Made by a program: the position numbers and the translations under genes. From Callipepla californica brunnescens (Eukaryota > Chordata > Aves > Galliformes > Odontophoridae), in the NCBI GenBank assembly GCA_023055505.1, contig JALIRH010000002.1:36899733-36963732 (forward strand): a DNA stretch of 64,000 nt, written 5' to 3'. Shown here one piece after another: positions 24,884 through 37,222 of this stretch. Below the pieces are notes generated by a model. That model was not told the origin of the DNA. It was given only the letters and a program-made list of their open reading frames with translations, and ran no database searches. Each line of letters starts with the position of its first letter. Position 1 is the stretch's first letter.

Positions 24884-25213
24884 TCAGCCCTCAAGTGACC
24901 TTCTCTGCATGTATGATTCGGGACCTTTCCATCCAGATATTCTATTTATGCATATCTTAGCTGGAATCATTTTCTGTAACTGAAGCCATTCTCTCATGTT
25001 AGTTCTCTGGCACTGTGGAACTCCTTGTGCAAGCCTTACTACTTTTTCCAAATATTTCTTAAAAGCTGCAGTCTCTAGACCACAGGAGTATCTATCAGTT
25101 CTCTGGTAGAACAGAAAGCCGTCTGTGTACATATAGAAGGCTTTTGAGAACAGTTGTTCAAAACCCATGTCTTCTAAGGCCTTGATCAGTTTTCCATGTA
25201 GCTCTGTGATCAT
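24884..25213 (-). other. unassigned ORF with protein-like composition, beside CR1 tail
   Basis: This minus-strand frame of 109 codons begins at an ATG inside the last bases of the CR1 tail at 25208-25272 and ends at a stop. The sequence has a balanced, globular-like make-up: EDMGFEQLFSKAFYMYTDGF near residue 14, KKYLEKVVRLAQGVPQCQ in the middle, and REWLQLQKMIPAKICI towards the end. It lacks the Phe/Ile/Lys/Ser-heavy composition of the chance frames around it. I do not recognise the family. Beyond the CR1, on the upstream side, the frame is interrupted. It may be a piece of an old coding exon or processed pseudogene split by CR1, or chance; random frames of this length do occur in 64 kb. Confidence 0.25.
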
Positions 25214-25272
25214 AGAACCACAGAATCATAGGGGTTGGAAGGGACCTCTAGAATCATCGGGTCCAACCCCTG
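25208..25272 (-). mobile_element. CR1 LINE 3' end, very short
   Basis: Only about 65 bp of CR1 3' end remain: the octamer tail (atcatagaaccacagaatcat), then ggggttggaagggacctctag and gggtccaacccc. The terminal sequence is well kept, so this is a severely 5'-truncated but fairly recent copy. Confidence 0.88.
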
Positions 25273-28200
25273 TCATCTGTGTTTGCAAAGAAATAGGGCA
25301 ATGCGCTTGGGATTTTCTGTTCTAAGTGAGATTTTCATACTGGAAGCAAATAAAATTACTTGCCCTACCCGTGGCTTTCCAGTGTACACTCAGCAGATAT
25401 AGCTGCCAACTTTTAATATCTATAGGATTTGATTATTCTGATCCTTAGAAAGATACAATCACACTGTCCTTAACCTCCTGTGTGATTCCGCTAATATCAT
25501 TCATCCGAAGAACCATTAAGCTAACCAGCTGTTCATTTCGTTTGCTGTAAAGAGTTTGTTGCTGCTAGAACACCTGTAACTTCTAAAGGTCCTACAGCAA
25601 AAGAAGCTGCAGTGTACTGTAAGGCACACCTGACATCTCCTAGAGTGTTTCTGAGCAACGTCTTATTGAAGATCTGTAACTTTTTTTTCCCACCAGTTCT
25701 CTTTCCTGTATATTATTTAGTGCAATTACATTGTTCTGTCTTTAAAGGTTACTTCTAGTAATCCAGCTCTGATGCTTCACATGCAGTAGTTAGAAACAAC
25801 TTGGTTTAATCTGTATTGCAATTCAATCCGTCATCATATCAACACCTTGTAAAACCAATGAATTTCTTCAGAGTTGAACAGCAAATATCAGAATGTATCA
25901 ACAGACTTATCAAATGTGGTCGGTGCATTAGAGCTTCAAGAGTCACATTTGAGTGCTTACATGAAGGATTTTTTACAAATGTAACATAGTTCTACTAAGA
26001 GTTAACCTCCTTGCACACTCAGGAAGCATACTTCTCGATAATTGTTTCTAGCTGAAACTGACAAAAAATATTGCACTTAATTTAGGAATAAATAGTGTAA
26101 GAAAATGCAATTTGTACCCCTTTTTCATATTTTAGAAGTGAAGTATCTTGGTTCCTTTAAACAGCTTTATTTCCTTTTCGTATGGACTTATCAATTCCAA
26201 TGAAAGAATATAAAACCTATTCTTATAATAATGCAGTTATTCATAAAATAAAATAAAATAATAATAATAAAAAAAAAAGTTACCAGAAAACTACAAATAC
26301 TGGAATAACAAATGTTGAAAGAGGATAATGGGTGTATTTGTGGAAAGTTTTTTGTTGTTGTTGTTTGTTTTTAAATTTTCTACAGTATCCATTTGTTTTG
26401 ATTAAGGGTCTTTTTCTTTAAAGATTTACAGTTCTCATTGGTCCTACATTTTTATTTTGTTGGATAACACTGAATACTGGCTACAACAAAACTGTGCATA
26501 TACATCTATCCTTTGTTCACTTTACTCCTCCTTTAATGGTGGGAGTTCAGGGTGCTGCCTGGGTAAAATGGTAAAAAAGTTGTTGAATTCACTGTCAAAA
26601 GAGAATTGGAGTTTAACTGTTAATTGTAACTCCTTTTGTCTGGGTTGGAATTCTAAGTTAAAACTCATGTTAATTTAAATGATGATGTGAGATTTTTCAT
26701 ATGAAGACATCCTGACCTGTTGAGGTGCCCTCTGAGTACTGAACAAAAAAAATCCCTTTGTGGAAGTGTATAGCTTTAGCACTGGGTAATGTGAATGGGG
26801 AGACTGTGAACTAGGTGGAATCAGTTGTCTCCCGATATAAGAACCAGTATAGATGGAACATAGGTACACTCTTAAGCCAAACCCAAAAAGTATTCAGGTC
26901 AGTTTTAATCTGTCTGTGTGGTTATCTTCAGTGGTAGAAAAATTTTTTTTTTTATATGTTACTCACACATGAACCTCACAGCACAAGCTCAGCATGTGCC
27001 TGTGATCTGTTTGGCCTGTGATAGGCTCTATGGAATTATTTCATACATCCCCCTCACTGTGCTGAATCCTTTTCTTCTGTTTCTTGGTTGTGTTTCCATT
27101 CCACCAGTTAATACTGCGATCAGCAAGGATGAGAGAATAATCCATCCTTTGTGCAGGTCTTATGTCTGCCTTCCGTCTACCTACATGTTTTCCCTAAATC
27201 CTGTGATTGTTGGGTAAGTGGCAACAGAGGCAGATGGAGATTGTCACACCTACCTACAAATGAAGAAATGATGGCTGTTGGCCACTGTCTTGCAGTGGAT
27301 GAGACATCTTTAACTTGTACATCAAAGAAGCTCTTTTTAAGGGTAGTGTTACTTTCAGTGGTTGCTGAAAATGGCAAAAGATCCTTAGCTGTCATGTACT
27401 CTATCATTGATTCACTGTACTACAACGACAGGCCAGTTACACAGCTGAATTATCCCATAAAACAAGACAAGCCAAAAATTGTGAGAGACTAAGGAGGTAC
27501 TCTGTGCACGTCAAAAGAGTCTTGAAAAATGTAATATATATAGAAATCTGAAATGAAACATGTCTTTCAGATGAGATAAATGTTAAGGCAGTCTTCATTG
27601 TATTGCCGGAAATCTGCGGATAATATAGAATCTAATGTTTCCTTAACTGGGACTAATATCAAAACTGTGCTTTGTGAGAACATGGACAAATCTGATTGGG
27701 AACTAAGTAGTTCTTTAAAAGTGTAAACAAATTGTTAGGCTAAACTTGTAGATAAAGACATTTTTATGTGACATAAGTAAAGGTAGCTGATGTAACTGCT
27801 ATAGTAAAGAGTAACTTGAACAATGACTATGACATTTACAGTGTAGATTGTTCATGATTAATAAATATATATTTTTTCCCAGTACAAAGAATATCTGCAC
27901 TATAATTTTTTCCTGAGCAGTGGGGGGAAAAAAGTTATGCACAAGGAGAACAGGGTGAAAGGGAAGGCCTAAGGCTTAAAATAGATGAAATAAGACTTTT
28001 CTTAGTGTGTATGAGTCTGAAATAAATGCACATGCATTAAAAGACTGATTAACACTGTGTTTCCAGTGAATAAAACCAGCTCCTCTGATATTTATAGAAT
28101 ATACAATCCCTTGCTTCTGTCCACATCTTATTAAAAAAAAATGTAGTAACTCTCTGAAATTCTCCCACTGATGCCTAAGAAATTATTTGCAAGAAAAATT

Positions 28201-30683
28201 GCTGGCTAGGGTAAGTGGGGCTCTATTATAGTGTTCAAATAAATGATAAATTTATACTTATTTGATAAATTACTCTTCTCTAGCATTCCTCTCATTTAAT
28301 TCCTGATACCTCCTTTTACTTAAATTTCTAACTTCTCCTAGCTATTTCTCTGATTCTTCCTTGTTTTTATTTTTCTTTCCTCCTCCTAATATTCCTTTTT
28401 AACAAGATTTTGTGAGTCACACTGATTCCAGGCAAACAAGCTGCAGTACTGTAAAATAAATAGCCTTGAAATGCTACAAAGTAAATCAGTTGCCTTCAAG
28501 ATTAAGCTAAAATGTTTGCTTGAGCTTCATGTCTGAGCATCCTTCCACTTAACCAGATGATAGCAGAGTTTTTGCCAACAAAACATATCTTTACTAAACC
28601 AGGGCCATCTTTCAATAAGAACAGAGCAGTACGCTGCCCTCTGCCATCAAAACATGCCTCTAGCCCTATTTATTTATGAGAAGCTTTGTACTGGATACAA
28701 ACTGATCATGAATGTTATCCAGCTTTATATAAAACATCACATGGTATTGGTAATCTGATACAGGGTTTTAAATGGGTAGCTATGTTGCCAGCTTTAAGTG
28801 CCAGATTTTTTTCTTATCAAGTGTTATAGCATGTACTGCTAAGAAATACTGTAACCTTTATTTGAGTGTATGCTTCCTGTTGAACAATTACTATTATTAA
28901 GCATGTTTCTTTTACCTTTTAATTTTATTCATCTAAACAAAATAAACTGTTTAGTATTCTCTGAGGCAGCTTACAGAAAATAATTTGCTGTAGGAAGAAT
29001 AATCAGCATTTTATTCCCTGGTCCATAACATCTTTTTTTTCAAGCTTATATTTCATCATAGTGGCTTTTTTTGTTTGTTTGCTTTTTCATTTGTTTTTAG
29101 CTGTGTGATTAACCAAACAGCTATGGTTTTTAGGTGAAGGTCTGGAAAGTCTTAAGAATAGATACAATTTCAGACATGAGATACTGACTTTTCTCGGTAT
29201 ATATTCTTGTACAAATCCTATTTGATCACCTACACTTGTGTTTGTAAACCTAGAGAATCGGCTTTATTTGTGGATTAGGTATATAATTGACATTCACTCC
29301 GTGCAGCCATGGAAAAATATGACCTGGTGTGAGAAACCTGAAGTGTGACTAACATCCTGAATTTTTGCTTTGCAACATAATCTAGAGGATGGATGAGCAT
29401 TAACAGGGAAAATCTAGTCTCTCTTTCCCAGAGGGCACTTTTTTTTGCATTATCCTAGCTGGAATGCTTCATGTGCTGTATCACTTTGATCTGAAAGCAA
29501 AAATCTGATGAACACTTCTCTGAGTATTTTAAAGGTAAAGATAGTAGCTTTGATCAATCCTCAGGATCATTAGTTTCTTAAGCCATTTTAGGATAAGGCA
29601 AACAAAGATTCTGGACTTGCTTAGTGTGAGTTTGAGAGAAGGAAGGATAATTATTTTATGCAGGTCTGTATGGGAAAGAATATGTCAGAGGGAACACTTT
29701 AAAAGCAAAGAGAACCTATCTGGAAATTCTGCAAGCAATCCATTGGTGATGCATCTAAAATTAGCATTTAATTACACAAAAATTACCAAAAAATTTCAAA
29801 AGTTATTTTTCAGTTGAGGTAGATTAAGTGGAGATGTGATGTGGAGTGAGGAGCAGGGTAAGGTGGAACTAGTCAGGCAAATAGAATAATGAAATTTGTT
29901 TTTATGATTCTGGGAGAGAGAGATCTGTAGTTTGAATACTGTCCTAACTTTGTGCATTAGACAAACTAGATAGCTTGACTGAATATGAAAGTGGTGACAT
30001 TAATGGGAAATCTAAAGATTCTTTATGTGCATAAAGCCATGAGGGTTCATTCCGTGAACAGCTGCTAGCCAATAAGCCTTTTAAAAAGCCTTTTGGAGAC
30101 AGCAATCCAACATCCAGAGCTAGCACTTTCATTACTGGATTTGTGCACTGAGTTTTCAGAAATAGGGCACCTCCACATGGGAATCTAAATGTCTCTTATA
30201 TTATTTTCACATCATTATTTCCAACATGCCACTGTGTACTAAAACTTTGCATAGTACCTACTAGAGAAGTTTTACAATATTAAGGCAGTTAAATGTGTTT
30301 AAATACAATTAAATGTCATCGTGTTTAAAATTGTTTCAGTTTGTAATTTGATTTTACAAAATGATGTCTGAGGAAATATGTCAATTGGGTAATTTCACTT
30401 TATTTACGCATACTGTAAAACTATCGGAGTTTGTGTGAGCACTGAATGGTGTAGATAGTAATTGAATCCCACTAGTGATGTTACATAGTGTATCCATGAT
30501 AAACCTTCACTGAGATAATTTTCTTGAAGTTATATTGTGTATTTTTTGGGCAGAGATTTTGTTTGTATTCCACTTGCACAGTCGTTCTGATCAATGTGAT
30601 GTTCTTGGAAATAGACAGTAACACCATTGTCTCATGAGAATTTCCTTATAATTTGCGCAATTATTGAAGATTCCACATTAGTA
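25273..30683. other. AT-rich DNA, no assigned gene
   Basis: About 5.4 kb without a recognised gene. It contains an A-rich aataataataaaa stretch near 26245-26280 and a possible exon at 27108-27213, listed separately. The segment at about 28430-28720 is less AT-rich and lower in repeats than its surroundings and could be conserved non-coding DNA. Confidence 0.4.
27108..27213 (+). other. candidate exon, 106 bp, weak
   Basis: An unusually long pyrimidine-rich acceptor (cttggttgtgtttccattccaccag, upstream from about 27083) precedes the segment. A strong donor (gttgg/gtaagt) follows it. One frame is open throughout, and the peptide is not recognisable. It could be a lncRNA or coding exon, but splice-like pairs of this quality arise by chance in a window this size. 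Confidence 0.18.
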
Positions 30684-30925
30684 CCATAAAATCACAGAAT
30701 GACTTGATTTGTAAGGGACCTTAAAGATCATTTGGTTCCAGCCACTGGCTGTGGGCAAGGATACCACCCACTAAATCAGGCTGCCCAGGGCCTCATCCAA
30801 CCTGGCCTTGACTCATCTCCAGGGATTGGGCACACAGTCTATCTTGGCACCGTGTCTCAGCCTCACCACCCTCTGAGTGGTGTCCTCCTAGTATCAAATC
30901 TAAATCACCTCTGAAGAAATCTAAA
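30684..30925 (-). mobile_element. CR1 LINE 3' end
   Basis: Reverse complement of a CR1 3' end. It runs from aaaatcacagaatgactt through 'aagggaccttaaagatcatttggttccagcc', 'ggctgcccagggcctcatccaacctggccttg' and 'ctccagggattgggcac'. The block order matches a different CR1 subfamily from that at 1952. It is 5'-truncated, and no complete octamer tail remains. Confidence 0.88.
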
Positions 30926-31704
30926 TCACAACTGAAGAAATACATGACAAAATGTTGAAAGGTTTCCTTCTCTCTTTCTCTGAGATTTTTTTCCAGTTGA
31001 TTATGGAAGAAACTGTGTTTGTTGAAAAGTAGTAGAACTTTCTATGGAAAGAAATAGCAATTTTGAGGATTTTTCTTCTTCTGCATTCGATACTAAGTGC
31101 TAAAGATCCAGAGCTTAATGACAGAGAGACAGCTGTGAATTGTAAGAATTCATCTAAACAAGATATTTTAAGATGTAGTTCATTTTTAATTTAGATAAAA
31201 CAGTTTCACTTGTAAGGATTTATGGGACTGGTGTACTACATGTCCCATATCATAAATATCATAATCCACTTTAATGAATCACAAAACATTTCCTTGAGAT
31301 TTGATCCTGATGTCTTATTGCACTGTTTCATCTTTTAGACAACTTAGCTGATACAATCAGAAATGGCTCTTATACCATGTGAGTTTAAATATGACAATTA
31401 AGAATGTAAGATCTGCATTTTCCACTTATTTTGTCATTATATTTTAAAGTATCAACATTGAAAAAGTGGTTTTTAAAAAAATAGAAACTATAGCTAAGTG
31501 ACTTATACCACTGAAATTAAATTAACTATAAAAATAATTGTGAATATACAACTTCAGTGGAACTGGCAGATTCAGTTATAATAGTTTAATGCCATGCATT
31601 AGAAATTTGTACCATTGTGTCTAATCACTAGAGTTAACAGAGTGGGAAATAAAAGCTTTAATAACAGTTCTAACATGTATTTTATGCTTTCTTTTGGATT
31701 TCTG
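30926..31704. other. AT-rich DNA, no gene seen
   Basis: No recognisable gene, repeat or RNA. Short reading frames only. Confidence 0.5.
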
Positions 31705-31725
31705 ATTTGCATATTGTATGCAAAT
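31705..31725. promoter_or_regulatory. inverted pair of octamer (POU) motifs
   Basis: ATTTGCATA (31705-31713) and TATGCAAAT (31717-31725) form a perfect inverted repeat with a 3-base spacer. Each arm contains the canonical POU-factor octamer ATTTGCAT/ATGCAAAT. It ends exactly where the mariner at 31727 begins with its TA target. The octamer match is exact; whether it binds a protein is not known, and AT-rich DNA produces such motifs by chance. Confidence 0.3.
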
Positions 31726-31726
31726 A

Positions 31727-32254
31727 ACGTGTGGCTACTCCAAAGGTATTTATTTCATGGAAACTACCACAGATACAAAGAGCGCAATAACACTATTTGA
31801 TAGCACAAATTCTCAGCTATAAATCACTGTTTTTCAACATAGCCACCACTATTAGCTATGCATTTTTGCCAGCACTGAGCAAGTGCCTGCATGCCATGCT
31901 TGTAACAATCCATGCCATCAGAGGTGACCCACTGTTGCATTCACCACCCACCACCTCGCTGTGCTCACATCCACTGTTCCATAAACCTTCATCAAACATT
32001 AATGAGTATCAATGGGTGCAATTTTTTTTTCGACGTGAAGGAATTCAGTGGCACAGTTTTGTTTCATACACATTTCCACATCAAACACTATTTTGTCAGA
32101 CTGCCTCTCTGCTGCCATCTGTCATATGGCAAAAAAGTGTAATGAGATATTAGTGGGAAGATTTAGCCTCTATTGCCATACCACCAACATCCACTTCTGA
32201 CATTGTCAGCCAACGTAGTAAAATAGGAGGCAATACTTTTGGAGCATCTGTCAT
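31727..32254 (-). mobile_element. mariner-type element, internally deleted, copy 1
   Basis: The right end (reverse complement atgacagatgctccaaaagt...) and the left end (acgtgtggctactccaaagg...) are related inverted repeats of the 'gggctgctccgaaagtaatg' type seen in the chicken/turkey mariner. The element lies next to a TA. On the minus strand the start of a transposase is fused directly to its end, which reads GMQALAQCWQKCIANGGGYV followed by EKQ and a stop, matching the mariner C-terminus. The middle, including the catalytic DD34D core, is deleted. At about 530 bp it is less than half of a full mariner and cannot move by itself. Confidence 0.88.
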
Positions 32255-35200
32255 CTTTTTCTTCATGTTAGTAAAGTGTCTTGTCCTATTAATCTGCATT
32301 GATCTTACTTTATACTGCAAATTGACTGACTTGCTGTGTTTAAATTATGCTGTAAGGAAGCTTTAATTATTCAATTAGATGGTCTGTTCAATTTTTACTG
32401 TATATTTTATTAGTCAAATTGTAGTAGCCAGGCTTAAAACCAATACCTACAGGTACCTTTTCAGCACAGTGCTCAGGAAATTAACCATGGAGCTCTCATT
32501 AGCATTAATGGGTGCTTAGTGGCTAATTTACTGTGCACCACGGTTAAAATATACTCCCCAGTGTGCTCACCAGGCTGTGTGGGAGATTTCTCCATACTGA
32601 TAGCATTGTAATTATATTTTATTAGCTCAAGCTACAAACAAAAAATTTTGTTTCCTGTGACATCTATGCCTAACTAGGATTTGAAGACGAAACATACCCA
32701 CCTGTGCTCTCTGTTAGATGTGGCGGTAAGATAATTCCATCAAGGATTACTTGCAAAAAGATACAGTGGAAGGAAGATGTACGATCAGTGATTCTAATTT
32801 CTCATAAACCTGTAAGACAGCACAGAATCTCCTGTTTTCATGATAAATATTCAACACTAGAAGTGTAATTTTTCAAGTTAAATATTCAGAAATGTGTAAT
32901 GTTGTAGTTTTAATTTAGCCTAGTTATTTACGTTTTTTTCATTTTAAAAGGGAAATCAAATAGAATCAAGTACTTCTGGACTTACACATTTATGAGGCCG
33001 GGGTTTTCCCTGTAAAAGTGATAAGTCTCTGGAACTCTTACTTCAGATGGAATCTTAAAAGAACAGTAACTTCATGCAAGCACTCTATAAGGTTCAGGGG
33101 AAAGATTGAACTGTGTTTGGGTGAAGACAAAAGTTGTGAAAATCAATCTCACTTCTGATTTAGAAAGAGGGTTATTTTATATAAGAGAAAATAAAGAAGA
33201 AAGAGGGTTGCTATTAATCTCAAATTGTATGTTATCTAGAAACATCTAAAATTAATACCAATTTTAATACCATGTTGTAGTGTTTAAAGGAACCAATGCT
33301 GAGCACATGAGCAGAGCTGGGCTTCCTATAGTATGAGTAGGAACAAAGCTCACTGAGTTTAACATGTATGAAGAGACAGGTAGGGAAGGAGATGACATGA
33401 TTCACAAAAATCATAATGAGAAGGAATGTGATCAGGCAGAATCTGTGTTACCACAGAATTGTAGAACAACATAGATAGTAGCTACATTTGAAATAAGAGA
33501 AAATAAATGATTTAGGCTAATATCTACTTAATTAGTGTGACTCAGTCAGAAGAGAACTTGGAAAATGTTGAATACTTATGAGTGATGGAGTTAAACAGCA
33601 TAAAAAAACTGATAGACTATGTCAGGTAAATCTCTTATCTACCTTGGGGAAAATAATTTTCTTTCTTTCTGGATAAGAGAAATGCAAACTGACCTAATTT
33701 GTTGGGACTTCAGAGGCATGGGAAATTCTTGGTTACACTGAAAAAGGGGATTAATACAGAACTCTAAAGTAAATATGCGACTGACTCGAACATAGATGGG
33801 GTAGATAATGCATAATACATCTTTGCAAGTGACAGAGTGTTGGAACAGGCTGCTCAGAAAGATGTTTTTGAAAAAAGTTTTGTTTTTCTAACATTTTTCT
33901 TCCCCGTGTCTATAACGCCATTTTAAAGAGCAGTTATTACAATTAAACTCATGCCATGAATGTCACACAGTTGCAGAATTTGCAACAGCTATCATTCTAG
34001 TATGTTACACTCTTTAGCATCACTGATCTAGTAATACCTGTGTTCTTTGTTTGTTTTTCTGCTAATCATACTACGTATCTTCTTCACTGCATGCATACAT
34101 ACTGAAAAACACTAAAGTGGCCTACTTGAATGTAGCCTTGGCTAATATCATATCAAAAGCATGCATCAAAAATATTTTGGAGAGTGCTTTGTATTCTAAT
34201 ATGTTCCTAGAAAAAGGAGAACTAAAACTGAGCTTGTGTAGCTTTGTTTAAGGCAGTCAACATGATTGCCTCCAAAATAAAAAAAAAAGATATTTGTTCC
34301 AGATATGTTTACAGAATATCTTAGTAGAATCTGGCAGTATATTTATGATGGATATCTGCCCAAGGATAACTAACAGATTTATTACAGCCTCCAATAGTGG
34401 ATGAACTGTAACAGATGCAATAAAATGAGTGGTTTGGGATAATATATCATATATAACAGTTGGAAGCCTAATGTCTTCTTTTAATAGCTTATACAGATTG
34501 ACTGTACGTAGTGGTTCATAGCAAGCAGAGAAAGGTAGGCATGATTTAACCAGGAGAAGGTGATGATGAGAGATTACCTGTTCTGGGAATAAAGTAACTC
34601 TAGTAATACAGACAAAGAAAAACTGCAGGTCTTTCCTATCCTTCCTTCCCTGAGGGCAGTGTTCGTTGCTGTGTTCTAGTTGATATCGTGGTGATTTGTG
34701 GCCCAGAAAAGGAAAAAAAGTTTATTCAGTGAGCAGTGTAGCTATAGGCTACACTGTTATATTTTTTCGCTGTTAAACTAATGATTAGAAAGAAAGGCAT
34801 TTCCACCATTCCATTTCAGAATGTCTCTTATTTAAACACTGTCAGTCTATCCAGAAAACTTTTTGCATGAGGAACTATTTCAGAAGGTTTCTGCTAGTGC
34901 ATCTCTGTCCAGAATGTAATTCTCATCTCTCTATTCTTTAGTATGAAGGGCTTTATTAATTTGTCTCTTTTTAGCTTGAGGAAAGACTGAACCTGCTTGT
35001 TGAATGGGTGAAGTTTTGAAGAAATAATGCTTACAGAAAAGGGTAGCAGGCAACAACCTGTTCTTAAACAGCACAAGAGGAGATAAAATGTGCTACATCC
35101 AGCAGTATTGTGAAGAAACCTGGAGAGAACAGACTATCAAAACAGGCTCCTAAAATTACAAAATAGTTTCCTCATATCTGAAATAATACAAGTATGGCAA

Positions 35201-35730
35201 GATAACTAAAACTGTTTTCCAGAAGGGTGGTGACTCTAGAGTAGGCCTGTGTGCAAAGTGTTATCTATAGTTAGTGGAATATGTTTGTCTCCACTCCTTC
35301 CAAGTGAGTAGATCCTTCCCTTCACCAAGTGAAAGTAAAAATGAGACCTTGTGTACTAATCAAAGTTCGGGACCACATTCGGTCTTTAAAAAATGTATGC
35401 AGTTTTTTCAGTCAGCATCAATCTTTAGCTTTGTAAAGAGATAGAAATGAGTCAGTACATTTAATGAAAAAGAAAAATCTAGCATGAGCCAGCATAGTTT
35501 GTAAATTCTCTCTGACACTGAGTAACCCTCAGGATCAAAAAGCATATGATGAACCTGATATTGTTATGCTTACTAATCACATGTGCAGGACTATGTGATA
35601 AGTCTAAATCCACCTTTTGCAAATAGAAAATAAGTGTAAAGAGTTGATCTCTTAGAATAAATTTCAAATACATAATATATATTAGAAGACATTAGTTAAA
35701 TTGAAACATACTGGAGAATTAATATAATTG
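32255..35730. other. AT-rich DNA, no gene seen
   Basis: About 3.5 kb without a recognised gene. The segment at about 32470-32640 is richer in complex sequence than its flanks (ggagctctcattagcattaa..., then ggtgcttagtggctaattta) with several TAAT homeodomain-type cores. It could be conserved non-coding DNA, which I cannot test by eye. Confidence 0.4.
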
Positions 35731-36277
35731 TAGCTTGCCCTGTAAGTAGTGCCTGCTATTTATTTCTGTATGAATTAGAACAGATAAAAAGAGCACAGTA
35801 ACACTATTTAAAAGAGCAAATTCTCAGCTACAAAACACTATTTTTTCATCTGGTCTCCACCATTAGCTATGCATTTTTGCCAGCAACAAAAAAGAGCCTG
35901 CATGTCATGCTCATGAAAATCTGCATCATGGCGGTGATCCACTGTTATGACAGCGTTGTTGCTGAAACTCACCACCTACCACCTCACTGTGCTCGCATTA
36001 GCTGTTTGATCTCCATAAACATTCAGCAAGTGTCAATGGGGTGCAATTTTTTACATGTGGAGGAAATGAGTGACACTTTTTTGCTTCATGCGCACTTCCA
36101 TGTCAGACTCCATTTTGTCAGACTGCCTTTCTGCTACCATCTGTCACACAGCAATAAAGTGTAATGGAATATTAGCAGGAAGGTTCAATCTCTACTGCTA
36201 TCTCGCCAGCATCCACCTCTGATGTCATGGGCCAACACAACAAAATAGGAGGCATTATATTCGGAGCAATTGCCATA
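35731..36277 (-). mobile_element. mariner-type element, internally deleted, copy 2
   Basis: Same structure as the copy at 31727-32254. The left end is tagcttgccctgtaagtagtg; the right end is tcggagcaattgccata. The shared internal landmarks are 'ttagctatgcatttttgcca' and 'cattttgtcagactgcc'. The junction between the transposase C-terminal part and the N-terminal part falls in the same place as in copy 1. It keeps a short segment (atgacagcgttgttgctgaa) that copy 1 has lost. The two therefore descend from one deleted master and were mobilised in trans. Confidence 0.88.
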
Positions 36278-37082
36278 CTTACAAGGTGCTTTTTCATAAA
36301 TCAAGACAGTTGGTTGCACCTACAATTTTTTTAGAGTGGTGAGTTTCTACTTCACAGATACAAAGCCATAATGCTTTCTCTGTGATTAAAAAATAATAGT
36401 TTAATGTGTCTGACATTTCCCGGATTATTATTTGTTTGACCTTGCCCCTTTCACTTGTTTCGTTAGATATAGATTTATCTTACTCCTTCCTGTACGGAAT
36501 TAAAGGGAAACTACAAGTTTTCTGAGAAATGTGATTCCAAGTTTCAAGAGTGACCGGTCTTGCTTATGGACAGTACTGAACATACTTTTCCTCGGGTGTA
36601 GCCTTCACACTTTGTTTCTCTTTTACGGTTCTTCTGGTAGAACTACATATTTGGTAACCTATGTTGATACAACATGCACAGAAGTGACACCAGTTCTACT
36701 GCAACTGATGATTTTGTTTTTGTTTTTACCAATTGCGTGAAAGTTGTTCTTCCTATCTTCAGCAATAACTTTAAAAATTTCTAATGCAGTTTCATCAACA
36801 CCTGATAAATCTAGAATGTGGAGATGGCTGTTTAGGAATAATGCATATTATTAACCTAACTTCTGGTTCTCTCTTGCTCTTCTCTGTAACCATTCTCTGT
36901 CATGCAAAAGTTTTATATGACCTTAGACATGCAAGTTGTAAAATTTAATGAACTAGTGTGCATAAACGTACTTAAAAACCTTTGATGAAAAACACTTGGA
37001 GAGTAGAAAAGGATTGTTATTATTGTTGTTTTTGTGGTTTTGTATTTTTTTTTTCTGTAACAGTGGTCAAGCATTGAAGCAG
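36278..37082. other. AT-rich DNA, no gene seen
   Basis: No gene, RNA or repeat recognised. Confidence 0.5.
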
Positions 37083-37222
37083 GAAGTCCAGGGTAGTGGT
37101 AGAGTCACCATCCCTGCACATGTAAATGTGGCTCTTAGGGTCATGGTTTAGGGGCATGAATTGATGTCTGAACTAGATGATCTTAGTGGTCTTTTCCAAC
37201 CTTGATGATTCTATGATTCTGT
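37083..37222 (+). mobile_element. CR1 LINE 3' end, short
   Basis: Plus-strand CR1 tail of about 140 bp. It starts at 'gtagagtcaccatccctg' (the VESPSL-type end of ORF2), continues through 'aactagatgatcttagtggtcttttccaac' and ends with gatgattctatgattctg. Confidence 0.9.
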
